Part shown: piece by piece, positions 48,529 through 57,791 of the stretch
How the letters are laid out: each line of letters begins with the position of its first letter
Position numbering within the stretch: position 1 is the first letter of the stretch
Origin: Anaerolineae bacterium
Lineage (GTDB): Bacteria > Chloroflexota > Anaerolineae > 4572-78 > J111
DNA length: 64,000 nt
Assembly (NCBI GenBank): GCA_023382535.1
Contig: JAHDWA010000028.1
Coordinates: forward strand, 1 to 64,000
Direction of reading: 5' to 3'
Translations under genes and position numbers: made by a program
Notes under the pieces: model-generated
Told to the model about the DNA's origin: nothing
Seen by the model: only the letters and a program-made list of their open reading frames with translations
Database searches by the model: none

Positions 48529-50247
48529 ATGGCCTATCCTCAGTGCTCACGTCTGTTGGTTCGGCTGGCGCCCGTACTCCTCTGCGCCGCCGCTTTTCTC
48601 AGCCTGACTCTACCAATCCTGGCCGCCAACCCCGGCGATCTGGACTCCACTTTTGGCAACGGCGGAATAGTTACTACGACTATTGGGAGCGGATTTTCTA
48701 TTGGTCATGCTATTGCCCTCCAACCTGATGATAAAATCGTCGTCGCTGGTTATAGTTCTAATAATGGTCGAAATAGTTTTGCCTTAGCTCGTTACCACGA
48801 TAATGGCAGCCTTGACAGCAGTTTCGGTAATGGAGGGAGCATTACCACCTCGATTGGAAATGATTCTCAAGGCGAAGCTATTGTCATTCAGCCAGACAAA
48901 AAAATTGTTGTTGTCGGCCAAATTTCTACCATCGGCCCCGCTGTCTTTAAATTGGCTCGTTACAATAGCAATGGCAGTCTAGATAGCGGATTTGGTAATA
49001 ACGGTATTGTTACTACTGCCATTGGCAATACAGCACATAGTGAAGCTATCCTCATTCAGCCCGACGGCAAGCTTGTTGTAGGTGGGAGCAGTACCGATGG
49101 TAATGGTTTTACCCTGGCTCGTTATAACAGTAATGGCAGCTTAGATGCCAGTTTCGGCAGTAGCGGCGTCGTCACAACTCCATTCACGAGCGGCGCGGCG
49201 GGTATAAAAGACATCGCCATCCAACCTGATAACAAGATTGTTGTTGTTGGTCCTTATGTCCCTGAAGAAGGCTGGAATGTTCTTGCTTTAGCCCGCTACA
49301 ATAGTAATGGCAGCCTGGATACTGGATTCGGTAGCAGTGGCATCGTCACGACTTCCATCGATATTGCCACTCTGGGCGGGGAGATCGCTTTGCAAAGCGA
49401 TGGAAAGATTGTGGTTACCGGTGGCAGCGGTGATTGGATTCAATTTGCATGTGCTCTATTGAGGTACAATGATGATGGTACTTTAGATAACAATTTTGGC
49501 AGTAACGGGATTATCACTACTTCTATCGGCAGCAATGTGGCGGGTGCAGACGTTGCTATTCAGCCCAATGGTAAAATTATCATTGTCTGCAATGGCACCG
49601 GTGAATTTGCCCTGGCTCGCTACACCATCACCGGCAGTCTAGATAGTGCGTTTGGAAATGGGGGAGTTATTACTACCCCCATTGGTAGCAGTGCCGGAAA
49701 TTTTGTTGTTACCCTTCAGCCCGATGGCAAAATCCTGACTGCTGGCGGCAGTTCTGGTGGCTTTGCCTTAGCCCGCTACCTGGGCGAGCCAAGCAACCTA
49801 ATCCTAATACCTCCCTCCGGTGGAACGGTTAGCCCTGCTCAAGGCGTTACTATCACTGCAAACAGTGGCGTCTTTAGCCAAACTGTGGCAATTACCTGCA
49901 CAGCCCAGCCAATTACTTCAACAGGGTCTCTAAGCAACGTCGGCCTTTTCTTCAAATTAGACGCCACTTACCTGTCGAACGGCCTGCCGGCACAGCCGCA
50001 GCTGGGACAGCATTACACCATTAAGGTGACATACCGGCAAGAAGATGTGCTAGTTGGGATAAATGAAGCGGATTTGGCCCTTTACTACTGGAACGGCTCC
50101 ACCTGGGTCAAAGAGCCAAGCAGTGTGGTAGACACATCAGCGAATACTATCACGGCCAGTCCTGACCACTTCAGCTTGTGGGCTGCTTTAGCGGCTCCTT
50201 CCAGTTCGCCTCCCCGCGCCTACCTGCCGCTGATACTTAAGCCATAA
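48529..50247 (+). CDS. Secreted delta-60 repeat protein
   Basis: 572 residues from ATG 48529 (AAGGAGG at 6 bases). A signal peptide ends near residue 32. Seven repeats of about 54 residues follow, each built like SLDSSFGNGGSITT, then IAIQPDDKIVVVG and FALARYNSNG, the uncharacterised delta-60 repeat that builds a propeller. A beta-sandwich region follows, and the protein ends PPRAYLPLILKP. No enzyme motif; a surface or matrix protein is likely. The repeats are similar enough to have arisen by recent tandem duplication. Confidence 0.9.
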   Translation: MAYPQCSRLLVRLAPVLLCAAAFLSLTLPILAANPGDLDSTFGNGGIVTTTIGSGFSIGHAIALQPDDKIVVAGYSSNNGRNSFALARYHDNGSLDSSFGNGGSITTSIGNDSQGEAIVIQPDKKIVVVGQISTIGPAVFKLARYNSNGSLDSGFGNNGIVTTAIGNTAHSEAILIQPDGKLVVGGSSTDGNGFTLARYNSNGSLDASFGSSGVVTTPFTSGAAGIKDIAIQPDNKIVVVGPYVPEEGWNVLALARYNSNGSLDTGFGSSGIVTTSIDIATLGGEIALQSDGKIVVTGGSGDWIQFACALLRYNDDGTLDNNFGSNGIITTSIGSNVAGADVAIQPNGKIIIVCNGTGEFALARYTITGSLDSAFGNGGVITTPIGSSAGNFVVTLQPDGKILTAGGSSGGFALARYLGEPSNLILIPPSGGTVSPAQGVTITANSGVFSQTVAITCTAQPITSTGSLSNVGLFFKLDATYLSNGLPAQPQLGQHYTIKVTYRQEDVLVGINEADLALYYWNGSTWVKEPSSVVDTSANTITASPDHFSLWAALAAPSSSPPRAYLPLILKP

Positions 50248-50452
50248 TGCTAATTGACACCCCGTTTATCGAGCCTATAATCACATTCGTGACGATACTC
50301 ACAGCTATGGTGACTCAAACAGTGGAAGACGGACCTGCGGCGCGTAGGTGGGGACAACTGTCCCGCTCTACGCCTGCCAAAGAAATAAATTAGCCCCCGC
50401 CGGCAGGTTCTCTCCCGCCTCCGGGAGCGTATGCTATACTCGGAGGCGCCCG

Positions 50453-51802
50453 ATGGAAACCCCTATTTTAAACCATGTTTTAATTCAGTTACAGGCCGCC
50501 CTGGAGCGTGACGACCTTGTCGGCGCGGCCAACATCATCGAGAGCCTGCACCCACCCGACCAGGCCGAGCTTTTTGCTGAACTGGACGAAGAGGACCAGG
50601 TCGCCCTGCTGCCCCAGCTCGACCCGGCCGACTCGGCCGACATTCTGGAAGAGTTGGACGACGAGGACGCTGCCGAACTGGTCGCCGCTTTGCCGACCGC
50701 GACCGCTATCCGCATTGTGGACGAGATGGAGCCGGATGAAGCTGCCGACTTGCTCGGCGACCTGGAACCGGAACACGCTCGGGCCGTGCTGGCCGGCCTG
50801 GACGATCCCGACGAAATCCACCCTCTGCTCCTTCACCCCGACGACAGCGCCGGCGGCCTGATGACCTCCGAATTTCTGGCCCTGCGCCGCCGCATGACCG
50901 CCGCCGAAGCCCTGGAAGCTATCCACGATTGGCAGCCCGACAAGGAAACCAGTTACTACCTGTATGTGGTGGATCGGGACCTGCGCCTGGCCGGAGTGGT
51001 CAACATGCGCCAATTGATTGTGGCAGCTCCTCATGCCATCATCATGGACATTATGAATGTCGAGGTTATTTCCGTGCTAGTTGGGACCGACCAGGAGGAA
51101 TGCGCCCGGCTGATGGCCCGCTACGACCTGGAAACGCTGCCTGTGGTGGATGAACACAACACGCTGCTGGGGGTAATTACCATAGACGATGTGATTGATG
51201 TCCTGGAAGAGGAGGCCACGGAGGACATTCAACGCCTGGGCGGCGCGGAACCGTTGGAGGGGTCTTATTTGAGCACCGGTGTTTTGACCATTACCCGCAA
51301 GCGGATCAGTTGGCTGCTCCTCCTCTTTATCACCGAAAGCCTGACCGGCACGGTGCTGCGCCATTTTGAGAACGAACTGCAATCCGCCGTGGCCCTGGCC
51401 TTTTTTGTGCCGCTGCTCATCGGCACCGGCGGTAATGCCGGCTCACAAACCACCAGCACCGTCATTCGCGCCCTGGCCGTCGGCGATATTGACCTGCGCG
51501 ATGCCTGGCGGGCCTTCTGGCACGAACTGCGCACCGGCGCGCTGCTGGGCCTGTGTATGGGCGTGGTCGCCTATCTGCGCGCGCTCTCCTGGGGAACCGG
51601 CCAGCCGCTGGCCCTGACCGTCTCGATTGCCATTTTTGCCATTGTCCTCTGGGCCAACACGCTCGGCTCGCTGCTGCCGCTGCTGGCCGCCAAATTCAAT
51701 ATTGATCCAACCGTCGTTTCCGGGCCGGCCATGAGCACCCTGGTAGATGCGACCGGCCTGTTTATTTATTTCACCATCGCCGGGATAATTCTGGGACTGT
51801 AG
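50453..51802 (+). CDS. mgtE: Magnesium transporter MgtE
   Basis: 449 residues from ATG 50453 with GGAGG 7 bases before. The acidic MgtE N domain (1-130), two CBS domains (about 135-255) and five membrane helices (about 285-449) are in the normal order. The pore signature PLLIGTGGNAGSQTTSTVIR is intact. It imports Mg2+ and is gated by Mg2+ binding to the N and CBS domains. I see no M-box riboswitch in the 205-base leader, only a CTCCCG/CGGGAG hairpin at 50412-50427. Confidence 0.96.
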   Translation: METPILNHVLIQLQAALERDDLVGAANIIESLHPPDQAELFAELDEEDQVALLPQLDPADSADILEELDDEDAAELVAALPTATAIRIVDEMEPDEAADLLGDLEPEHARAVLAGLDDPDEIHPLLLHPDDSAGGLMTSEFLALRRRMTAAEALEAIHDWQPDKETSYYLYVVDRDLRLAGVVNMRQLIVAAPHAIIMDIMNVEVISVLVGTDQEECARLMARYDLETLPVVDEHNTLLGVITIDDVIDVLEEEATEDIQRLGGAEPLEGSYLSTGVLTITRKRISWLLLLFITESLTGTVLRHFENELQSAVALAFFVPLLIGTGGNAGSQTTSTVIRALAVGDIDLRDAWRAFWHELRTGALLGLCMGVVAYLRALSWGTGQPLALTVSIAIFAIVLWANTLGSLLPLLAAKFNIDPTVVSGPAMSTLVDATGLFIYFTIAGIILGL

Positions 51803-51813
51803 GAGTGGCAAAT

Positions 51814-51873
51814 TTGGAAGACTGGAAGGCTGGATTTTTCCATCTTTCCAATCTTCCAACCCTCCAGCCTTCC
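51814..51873. repeat. GGAAG microrepeat hairpin between convergent genes
   Basis: TTGGAAGACTGGAAGGCTGG on the left and a complementary TCTTCCAACCCTCCAGCC on the right form an imperfect long stem between mgtE and the Rieske-ThDP gene. Same family as 1036-1062, 20898-20955 and 31489-31547. It may end transcription from both sides. Confidence 0.7.
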
Positions 51874-51877
51874 TCTC

Positions 51878-53818
51878 TTACGTCTGCGCCGGATCAGTCA
51901 GAATTTCCACAATCGCCGGGCCGCTGCCGGTGAGACCGGCCTCAATTGCCGGGGCAACTTCATCAGGGGTAGCCGCCCGGAAACCGCGACCACCACACAA
52001 TTTGGCGTATTCGGCAAAATTTGGGTTATGCAGGCTGGTCTGCCAGACATGCAACTGGGCGGCTCGCTGCTCTTTGGAGATTTTACCCAGTTCCTCGTTG
52101 TTCAAGAGGATATGGCAGATGGGCATGTTGTACTTCACCGCCGTCGTAAATTCGGCCAGGTATTGGCCAAAGCCGCCGTCGCCCGAAACAGAGACGATTT
52201 TTCGCCGGTCGCCGACCGCGGCCCAGGCCCCCATCGCCGCCGGAAAGCTAAAGCCAATGCTGCCGAGATAGCCGGACATCAGCACATCTTGATTTTTACA
52301 CTCAAAATAGCGGCCAAAGCTGTAGGTGTTGTTCCCCACATCCACGCATAGTACGGCATCGTCCGGCACAAGCCGGGCGAGGTGATGAAACACCAGGGCT
52401 GGATGCAGCCGTCCACGGCTGTCAAGCTGGACCAGGTGCTTCTCCTTTTCGCCGCGCCAATAGGCCCAACGCCGGGCAATATCGGCCCGCACTTGGGGAC
52501 GCTCGATTGGGTCCAGCCGCTCGTTGAACAGCTTCAAGGTTGTGCCAATCTCGCCCCACAGCGGCACCGTTACCGGGTGGAATTTGCCCAGGGTCATGCG
52601 GTCAATATCCACCTGAATGGTTTTCTTTTTCAGCGAAATGCCGGTGTGGTTAGAGAACGACGCACCCAGCACTATCAGCAGATCACTCTGGCCCATTACG
52701 CTGCTGCCTACCGGCGTGCCGCTGCGACCCAAGACGCCGCAGCCCAGAGGATGCTGGTCGGAGATAAGGCCCTTACCCTTGAAGGTGGTAATGACCGCCG
52801 CATCAATCTTTTCAGCAAATTCAACTATTGCCTCCCGGTGAAAGCGCGCTCCGTGGCCGACGATGATGGCCGGGCGTTTCGCTTCTTTGATCAGGTCAAC
52901 CGCCTCGTTCAATTCCGCTTCCGGCGGGCTAATTTTGACGGTGGAGACGCGTCCCTGCCGGGGCGTAGCCGGGAGGGGAGCCAGCGCCGGAGCGACCTGC
53001 ACCTCGTTGGGCAAAATCAGATGGGCCACACCCTGCTCGACGACGGCGTGTTTCAAGGCCAGGGCCATCAAATTGCTGGCATTTTTAGCCGTTAAAACCG
53101 TCTGGCCCCAGGTGCGGACCGCATCGAAAGCCGCATACAAATCAACTTCCTGAAAGGCGCCGGGACCCAGGACCTGGGTGTCCACCTGGCCGCTCAAAGC
53201 CAGCACCGGGGCGCGGTCCATTTTAGCATCCCACAGGCCGGTCAGCATGTTGGTACTGCCGGGTCCGGCAATGGCAAAGCAGGCAGCCGGCCGCCCGGTC
53301 AGCTTGCCGTAGGCGGCAGCGGCAAAAGAGGCCGCGCCCTCGTGGCGTACGCCAAAGAAACGCAACTGCCCGTCCACCTCGGCCCGGCGCAGGGCGTCGG
53401 CAAAGCCCAGGTTGCTGTGGCCGACCATGCCAAAAACCGCGTCTACCCCCCAGTCGGTCATCACCTGAACCATCTGATCCGACACCGTCGGCCGGTGTTC
53501 CGGCTCCTCCACCGCCACGTAGATGCCATCCTCGCGCACCTCCAGCGGGAGAGCGGTGGCGTGATCCCCATAACCGGAGGGGGGATCACCGGTCCTGGGG
53601 TCATACTCGTACCCGTGCCAGGGGCAGATCAGCCAGGCCCCATCGAGCTGCCCCTCTCCCAACGGCCCGCCTTGATGCGGGCAGCGGTTGTCCAACGCCG
53701 TGAACGTATGGTCGGCAGTGTGAATAAGGCAGACGGCGGTCACTCCCGCGGTCACAGTCGTAACCCGCCCCGCCGGTAGGTCCCCGATTTCGGCTACTTT
53801 ATACCAGGCTTGCGTCAT
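51878..53818 (-). CDS. Rieske domain fused to ThDP-dependent enzyme
   Basis: 646 residues. Residues 1-105 are a Rieske 2Fe-2S domain with C46-P-H48 and C65-PW-H68. Residues 110-646 are a complete thiamine-diphosphate enzyme of the pyruvate oxidase/acetolactate synthase group: activating Glu160 (RHEGAAS), GPGSTNMLTG, and the ThDP/Mg motif GDGGF (546-550) ending at N573-N574. The usual enzyme oxidises or decarboxylates pyruvate; the Rieske unit may accept its electrons directly. No FAD-binding residue assignment is possible by eye. The frame is continuous, so the fusion is not an assembly artefact of two genes. Confidence 0.93.
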   Translation of the reverse strand: MTQAWYKVAEIGDLPAGRVTTVTAGVTAVCLIHTADHTFTALDNRCPHQGGPLGEGQLDGAWLICPWHGYEYDPRTGDPPSGYGDHATALPLEVREDGIYVAVEEPEHRPTVSDQMVQVMTDWGVDAVFGMVGHSNLGFADALRRAEVDGQLRFFGVRHEGAASFAAAAYGKLTGRPAACFAIAGPGSTNMLTGLWDAKMDRAPVLALSGQVDTQVLGPGAFQEVDLYAAFDAVRTWGQTVLTAKNASNLMALALKHAVVEQGVAHLILPNEVQVAPALAPLPATPRQGRVSTVKISPPEAELNEAVDLIKEAKRPAIIVGHGARFHREAIVEFAEKIDAAVITTFKGKGLISDQHPLGCGVLGRSGTPVGSSVMGQSDLLIVLGASFSNHTGISLKKKTIQVDIDRMTLGKFHPVTVPLWGEIGTTLKLFNERLDPIERPQVRADIARRWAYWRGEKEKHLVQLDSRGRLHPALVFHHLARLVPDDAVLCVDVGNNTYSFGRYFECKNQDVLMSGYLGSIGFSFPAAMGAWAAVGDRRKIVSVSGDGGFGQYLAEFTTAVKYNMPICHILLNNEELGKISKEQRAAQLHVWQTSLHNPNFAEYAKLCGGRGFRAATPDEVAPAIEAGLTGSGPAIVEILTDPAQT

Positions 53819-54170
53819 TGATAAGGCCCCCTTCTCAATTTTGGATTATAGATTTTGTTTGCAGCGAATGAGGTGGTGAATGTGGCAAGTAGCTCCAGCA
53901 TACCTGATGATAGAGGCGCTGTCAAGCATCCGTTTGGTCCAAGTTTGTTCATGCCTACCATTTTGATCTGCCAAATTAGCGGAGTAGAAAGTCCCCAAAA
54001 CCCTCCTCAGGGGGGAAAAGTCCAGGGAAAATCCCCACTTTGGGGGACGAAAAGGGTTAAATTCTCACCAATCTGCCTTAATTTTCATTTTTAGGGGTTT
54101 AAATTTGCCTGTCTCAATAAATCCTTCATAATAGGAGTGGAGAGAGAGGTTGTTTAACTAAAAGATCAGT
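53819..54170. other. Intergenic region between divergent genes
   Basis: 352 bases. Contains a short TTTTGGATTATAGATTTTG microrepeat (53838-53856) and two C/G hairpins, CCTCC-TCA-GGGGG (54003-54016) and CCCC-ACTTT-GGGG (54034-54047). No coding sequence or clear promoter pair is seen. Confidence 0.45.
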
Positions 54171-55232
54171 ATGGCTACTGATGTACATGCTCGCGAACAG
54201 CGGCTGCGCAAACAAGCCGAATTACAATCGCTTCTTCTCAACCTGGCCAATTTGAGAAAGCAAGAAGCCACGTATATCGAGGCCTCGGCTGGTCTGCCGG
54301 AGTTCCTGGTCCGCCAGATTACTGAACTGCGCCAGGAGATCAGGGCGGTTGAAGATGAACTCCTGACCCTTAATGACGAGACGATTAAAACTCCGGCTCG
54401 CCAGTTTTATCGTGAAGCTTTTGAAGCTGAGCTCAGCGGGGATTACGATAAGGCCATCAAGCTTTACAAGAGCGCCTCTCATTATAATCATCCTGATGCC
54501 GGGGTGGCTATCCGCAGCGTCCGCTATGCTCGAAAAGTGGCCCAAAACAAAGCAGCCGGGGCAGGTCGAACGTGGAGTCCGCCGGGATCTACCCGTCAAA
54601 CCAGGAACCGGCTCTTGATCGGGCTGGCTATGCTGCTGCTGCTGATCCTTGTGGGGGTTATTCTCAGCGCGGGCGGCCTCTTTGCCCCACCGCCAGAAAC
54701 AGCTTCGTTAGGGCCTACCGCTACTTTCACCGCCCCGGCGGTTATCCTGATTATTCCCGATACGGCTACCCCCATTCCCTCGGCCACCCCCACCTCTACC
54801 CCAACGCCTACCCCCACCCATACCCCACGTCCGACGACAACGACTGAAACAGCGCCCACAGACACGCCTACCGCAGCCCCAACCCTTAGACCGGCGCCCA
54901 GGATTGTAGGACCGACCAATAATATGGTCTGGCTGGATGGAGCCGTAGTTTTTGAATTTGGCACTGTGGATTTAGCCTACGATGAGTTATACTGCGTGAA
55001 CACCCTGAGAGGGTTTGACCAAACCAATACCGAGAATTGGAGTTTCCCTCCCACCGGGAGTAAGGAACCGGCTATTGCCATCGAGGCCAACGTGTTTCGG
55101 GTGGCCAAAGCTCAAGATATGCGCTGTATTGTCTGGTCAGGCAGCATCGGTAAAGGCTCCTGCGAGAATATTATCAGCTACAGCACTGAAGAACGAGTGA
55201 TTGGCCTCCCGCAACCATGCCGGTTTAAATAA
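54171..55232 (+). CDS. Stalked single-helix membrane protein
   Basis: 353 residues. An N-terminal helical region (5-70, including LLLNLANLRKQEATYIEASA and VRQITELRQEI) resembles the small effector-associated helical domains common in Chloroflexota and cyanobacterial signalling proteins. A TPR-like pair of helices (80-115), a membrane helix (about 148-168) and a Thr/Pro stalk (180-240) follow, then an Ig-like outer domain with two paired cysteines. No enzyme motif. It may sense an external ligand. The RBS is weak. Confidence 0.82.
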   Translation: MATDVHAREQRLRKQAELQSLLLNLANLRKQEATYIEASAGLPEFLVRQITELRQEIRAVEDELLTLNDETIKTPARQFYREAFEAELSGDYDKAIKLYKSASHYNHPDAGVAIRSVRYARKVAQNKAAGAGRTWSPPGSTRQTRNRLLIGLAMLLLLILVGVILSAGGLFAPPPETASLGPTATFTAPAVILIIPDTATPIPSATPTSTPTPTPTHTPRPTTTTETAPTDTPTAAPTLRPAPRIVGPTNNMVWLDGAVVFEFGTVDLAYDELYCVNTLRGFDQTNTENWSFPPTGSKEPAIAIEANVFRVAKAQDMRCIVWSGSIGKGSCENIISYSTEERVIGLPQPCRFK

Positions 55233-55563
55233 TCACTCCTTAGAAAATAAACCTGGAGTGCAAACCTTGGTTTGCCAATAAATCAAAGCAAACTTTGGAC
55301 TCCATGTTCATCCTTGGTGGCGTACCACAGGTTCGTGAACACTCCTCTGTAAATTTCCCCAAAGCCTGGAGCTTCTGTCCAGGTTTTTTATTGGTCGTGA
55401 AGAATAAGAATCTCAAAAATTCATTCTGGCTTCTACTAGATATTGTGTTATAATGTTATTTGACCACAATATATTGAAGTATCTCTCCCAAAATAGTTGT
55501 CATAATATTTGAATCTGCTGGACCTCTGTGGTAAAATTAAATTGTCATAATGTCGGGAGGTTT
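55233..55563 (+). ncRNA. Structured transcribed region, candidate RNA
   Basis: 331 bases. Arms around GCAAACC-TT-GGTTTGC (55260-55275), with a longer GGAGTGCAAA/TTTGGACTCC frame (55255-55303), precede a GTTCA/TGAAC stem (55306-55340) enclosing GTGG-CGTA-CCAC. A clear terminator follows at 55365-55389. It could be a 3' UTR or a small RNA. Downstream, TATAAT (55449-55454) may serve xpt, and TTGTCATAAT occurs twice (55497-55506, 55542-55551). Confidence 0.4.
55365..55389 (+). terminator. Rho-independent terminator
   Basis: CCTGGA-GCTTCTG-TCCAGG followed by six T. Confidence 0.9.
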
Positions 55564-56148
55564 ATGGAAGCTTTAAAAGAACGTATCCGGCGCGAGGGCA
55601 AAAATCTGGGACGGGGCATTCTCAAGGTGGATAGTTTTATTAATCACCAGGTTGACCCGGCCTTGATGCTGGCCGCAGGGGGCGCTCTGGCGGCTCATTT
55701 TGGGGCGCTGGGTATCACCAAAGTCCTCACCGCCGAAATTTCTGGCATTGCGCCGGCCCTGACGACCGCCCTGGCCCTGGGCGTGCCGGTGGTTTATGGC
55801 CGGAAAACCAAGCCGATTACCATGCCGGAGGAGGTCTACGTAGCCAGCGCTCCTTCTCACACCAAAGGCCAGGAAGTCCAACTGATGGTCTCCCCTGAAT
55901 TTTTGACCAGCCGCGATAAAGTTCTGATCATTGACGATTTTCTGGCCACCGGCGACACGATTCTGGCCCTGGTGCGGCTGGCCCAACGGGCTGGCGCCGA
56001 GGTTATCGGCGTGGGCGCGGTCATCGAAAAATCTTTCGAAGGCGGTCGCGCCAAGCTGGAAGCGCTGGGCCTGCGGGTCCGCTCTCTGGCCGTCATCGCC
56101 AAAATGACCGACGATGAAATTATCTTTGCCGAAGGGACATCCCCGTGA
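55564..56148 (+). CDS. xpt: Xanthine phosphoribosyltransferase
   Basis: 194 residues from ATG 55564 (GGGAGG three bases before), the normal length. [12 protein letters not shown] near the start and the PRPP loop [14 protein letters not shown] identify xpt rather than apt or hpt. It converts xanthine and PRPP to XMP, which the overlapping downstream guaA turns into GMP. No purine riboswitch core could be found in the leader. Confidence 0.94.
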   Translation: MEALKERIRREGKNLGRGILKVDSFINHQVDPALMLAAGGALAAHFGALGITKVLTAEISGIAPALTTALALGVPVVYGRKTKPITMPEEVYVASAPSHTKGQEVQLMVSPEFLTSRDKVLIIDDFLATGDTILALVRLAQRAGAEVIGVGAVIEKSFEGGRAKLEALGLRVRSLAVIAKMTDDEIIFAEGTSP

Positions 56149-57710
56149 CCACAGCGCCGCGTGAGGCCGTAGTGATCCTTGATTTTGGCTCGCAGTACAG
56201 CCAGCTCATTGCCCGCCGGGTGCGCGAACTGGAGGTGTACTGTGAGTTGATCCCGTATAACGCTCCCGCCGCCGAAATCAGCCGGCTCAATCCTCTCGGT
56301 TTTATCTTATCGGGCGGGCCGGCCAGTGTCTACGCTAAAGACGCGCCGCACCTGCCGGATTTTGTTTTAACAACCCAAAAACCAATCCTGGGCATCTGCT
56401 ACGGGATGCAATTATTGGCCTATCACCTGGGCGGCCAGGTTGACCCGGGTCAGGAACGGGAATACGGCCCGGCTGAAATCAAGCTGGTCGGCCTGGACAA
56501 TCCCCTTTTTGCCCCGCTCTACAGGTCACGCTCGACGCTCTCCGTCTGGATGAGCCACGGCGACCGGGTGACTCGCCTGCCGGCGGGGTTTCACAGTCTG
56601 GCCGAATCCGAAAATTCGCCTCACACGGCTATTGGCAACCCGGCGCGCGGGCTGTATGGCCTCCAGTTTCATCCCGAAGTCACCCACACGCCGCAAGGCA
56701 AAGAGCTGCTGCGAGCCTTTTTGTACGGGGTCTGCGGCTGCCAGGGCGGCTGGACGCCCGGCAACTTTATTGAGGAAAGCATCAGCCAGATCCAGGCCCA
56801 AGTTGGGCCGGGAAAAGTAGTCTGCGGGTTATCGGGCGGGGTGGACTCGTCGGTGACAGCCGCTTTACTGCATCGGGCTATTGGCAGCCAATTGACCTGC
56901 ATCTTTGTCAACAATGGCCTGCTGCGTAAAAACGAGCCGGAGCAGGTCGTCCAGACCTTTGAAAAAGAGATGCATGCCCGCCTGGTCGCCGTGGACGCTA
57001 CCGAAGATTTTCTCAGCGCCCTGGCCGGTATAACCGACCCGGAAGCCAAGCGCAAAATCATCGGCGAGAAATTCATCCGCATTTTTGAGGCCGAAGCTTG
57101 CCGGCTCGGCCATGTGGATTTTTTGGCTCAGGGAACGCTTTACCCGGATGTGATTGAAAGCGCCAGCCGCAGCCAGCAGGCCGTGGCAGCCAAAATTAAG
57201 ACCCATCACAATGTCGGCGGACTGCCGGAGGATATGCAGTTTGAGCTGGTCGAGCCGCTGCGCTATCTCTTCAAGGATGAGGTCCGGGCCGTGGGCGAGG
57301 CGCTGGGCGTGCCCCGGCAGATGGTCTGGCGCCATCCCTTCCCCGGACCGGGCCTGGCGGTACGGGTGCTGGGCGAAGTCACCTGGGAACGGCTGGAAAC
57401 ACTGCGCGCCGCCGACGCCATTTTGATTGAGGAACTGCACGCGAGCGGTTGGTATGAGCAAACGGCCCAGGCTTTCGCCGTGCTGCTGCCGGTGCAGAGC
57501 GTGGGCGTGATGGGCGACTACCGGACCTATGCCGATGTTATCGCCCTGCGAGCGGTGACTACCGACGATTTTATGACTGCCGACTGGGCCCGCCTGCCCG
57601 CCGATTTACTGGCGCGCCTCAGCAATCGGATTGTTAACGAAGTGCCGGGGGTCAACCGGGTGGTGTACGACATCAGCAGCAAACCACCGGCGACGATTGA
57701 GTGGGAGTAA
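56145..57710 (+). CDS. guaA: GMP synthase (glutamine-hydrolysing)
   Basis: 521 residues starting with GTG that overlaps the xpt stop by four bases (GTGA). The class I glutamine amidotransferase domain has nucleophile C85 (GICYGMQ) and the [11 protein letters not shown] histidine. The ATP-pyrophosphatase domain has SGGVDSSV (near 225), and the C-terminal dimerisation domain ends [19 protein letters not shown]. It aminates XMP to GMP. The xpt-guaA pair forms a compact guanine-nucleotide salvage operon. Confidence 0.98.
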   Translation: MTTAPREAVVILDFGSQYSQLIARRVRELEVYCELIPYNAPAAEISRLNPLGFILSGGPASVYAKDAPHLPDFVLTTQKPILGICYGMQLLAYHLGGQVDPGQEREYGPAEIKLVGLDNPLFAPLYRSRSTLSVWMSHGDRVTRLPAGFHSLAESENSPHTAIGNPARGLYGLQFHPEVTHTPQGKELLRAFLYGVCGCQGGWTPGNFIEESISQIQAQVGPGKVVCGLSGGVDSSVTAALLHRAIGSQLTCIFVNNGLLRKNEPEQVVQTFEKEMHARLVAVDATEDFLSALAGITDPEAKRKIIGEKFIRIFEAEACRLGHVDFLAQGTLYPDVIESASRSQQAVAAKIKTHHNVGGLPEDMQFELVEPLRYLFKDEVRAVGEALGVPRQMVWRHPFPGPGLAVRVLGEVTWERLETLRAADAILIEELHASGWYEQTAQAFAVLLPVQSVGVMGDYRTYADVIALRAVTTDDFMTADWARLPADLLARLSNRIVNEVPGVNRVVYDISSKPPATIEWE

Positions 57711-57718
57711 CGATTAAC

Positions 57719-57775
57719 GATTTTAGATTTTGGATTAAAGTCCGGATGTCAGTTTCCAATCCAAAATCTAAAATC
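57719..57775. repeat. 18-base-pair TTTTAGATTTTGG hairpin
   Basis: GATTTTAGATTTTGGATT (57719-57736) pairs perfectly with 57758-57775 around a 21-base loop, between guaA and the next gene and 7 bases before its AGGAGG. Related to words at 21911-21940 and 1800-1838. No T-run. Confidence 0.8.
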
Positions 57776-57791
57776 CAAAATAGGAGGTTCT

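Noticed and set aside
48529..50247. Frameshift or recombination artefact because of near-identical repeats
   Set aside because: All seven repeats are in frame and diverged in the expected delta-60 pattern.
50248..50452. M-box magnesium riboswitch before mgtE
   Set aside because: Only a small CTCCCG/CGGGAG hairpin is visible; the long conserved M-box elements are absent.
51878..53818. Two adjacent genes misread as a Rieske-ThDP fusion
   Set aside because: The frame is continuous, and no convincing internal start with an RBS is seen between the domains.
55233..55563. Purine riboswitch before xpt-guaA
   Set aside because: The conserved purine aptamer core and its loop pairing could not be found.
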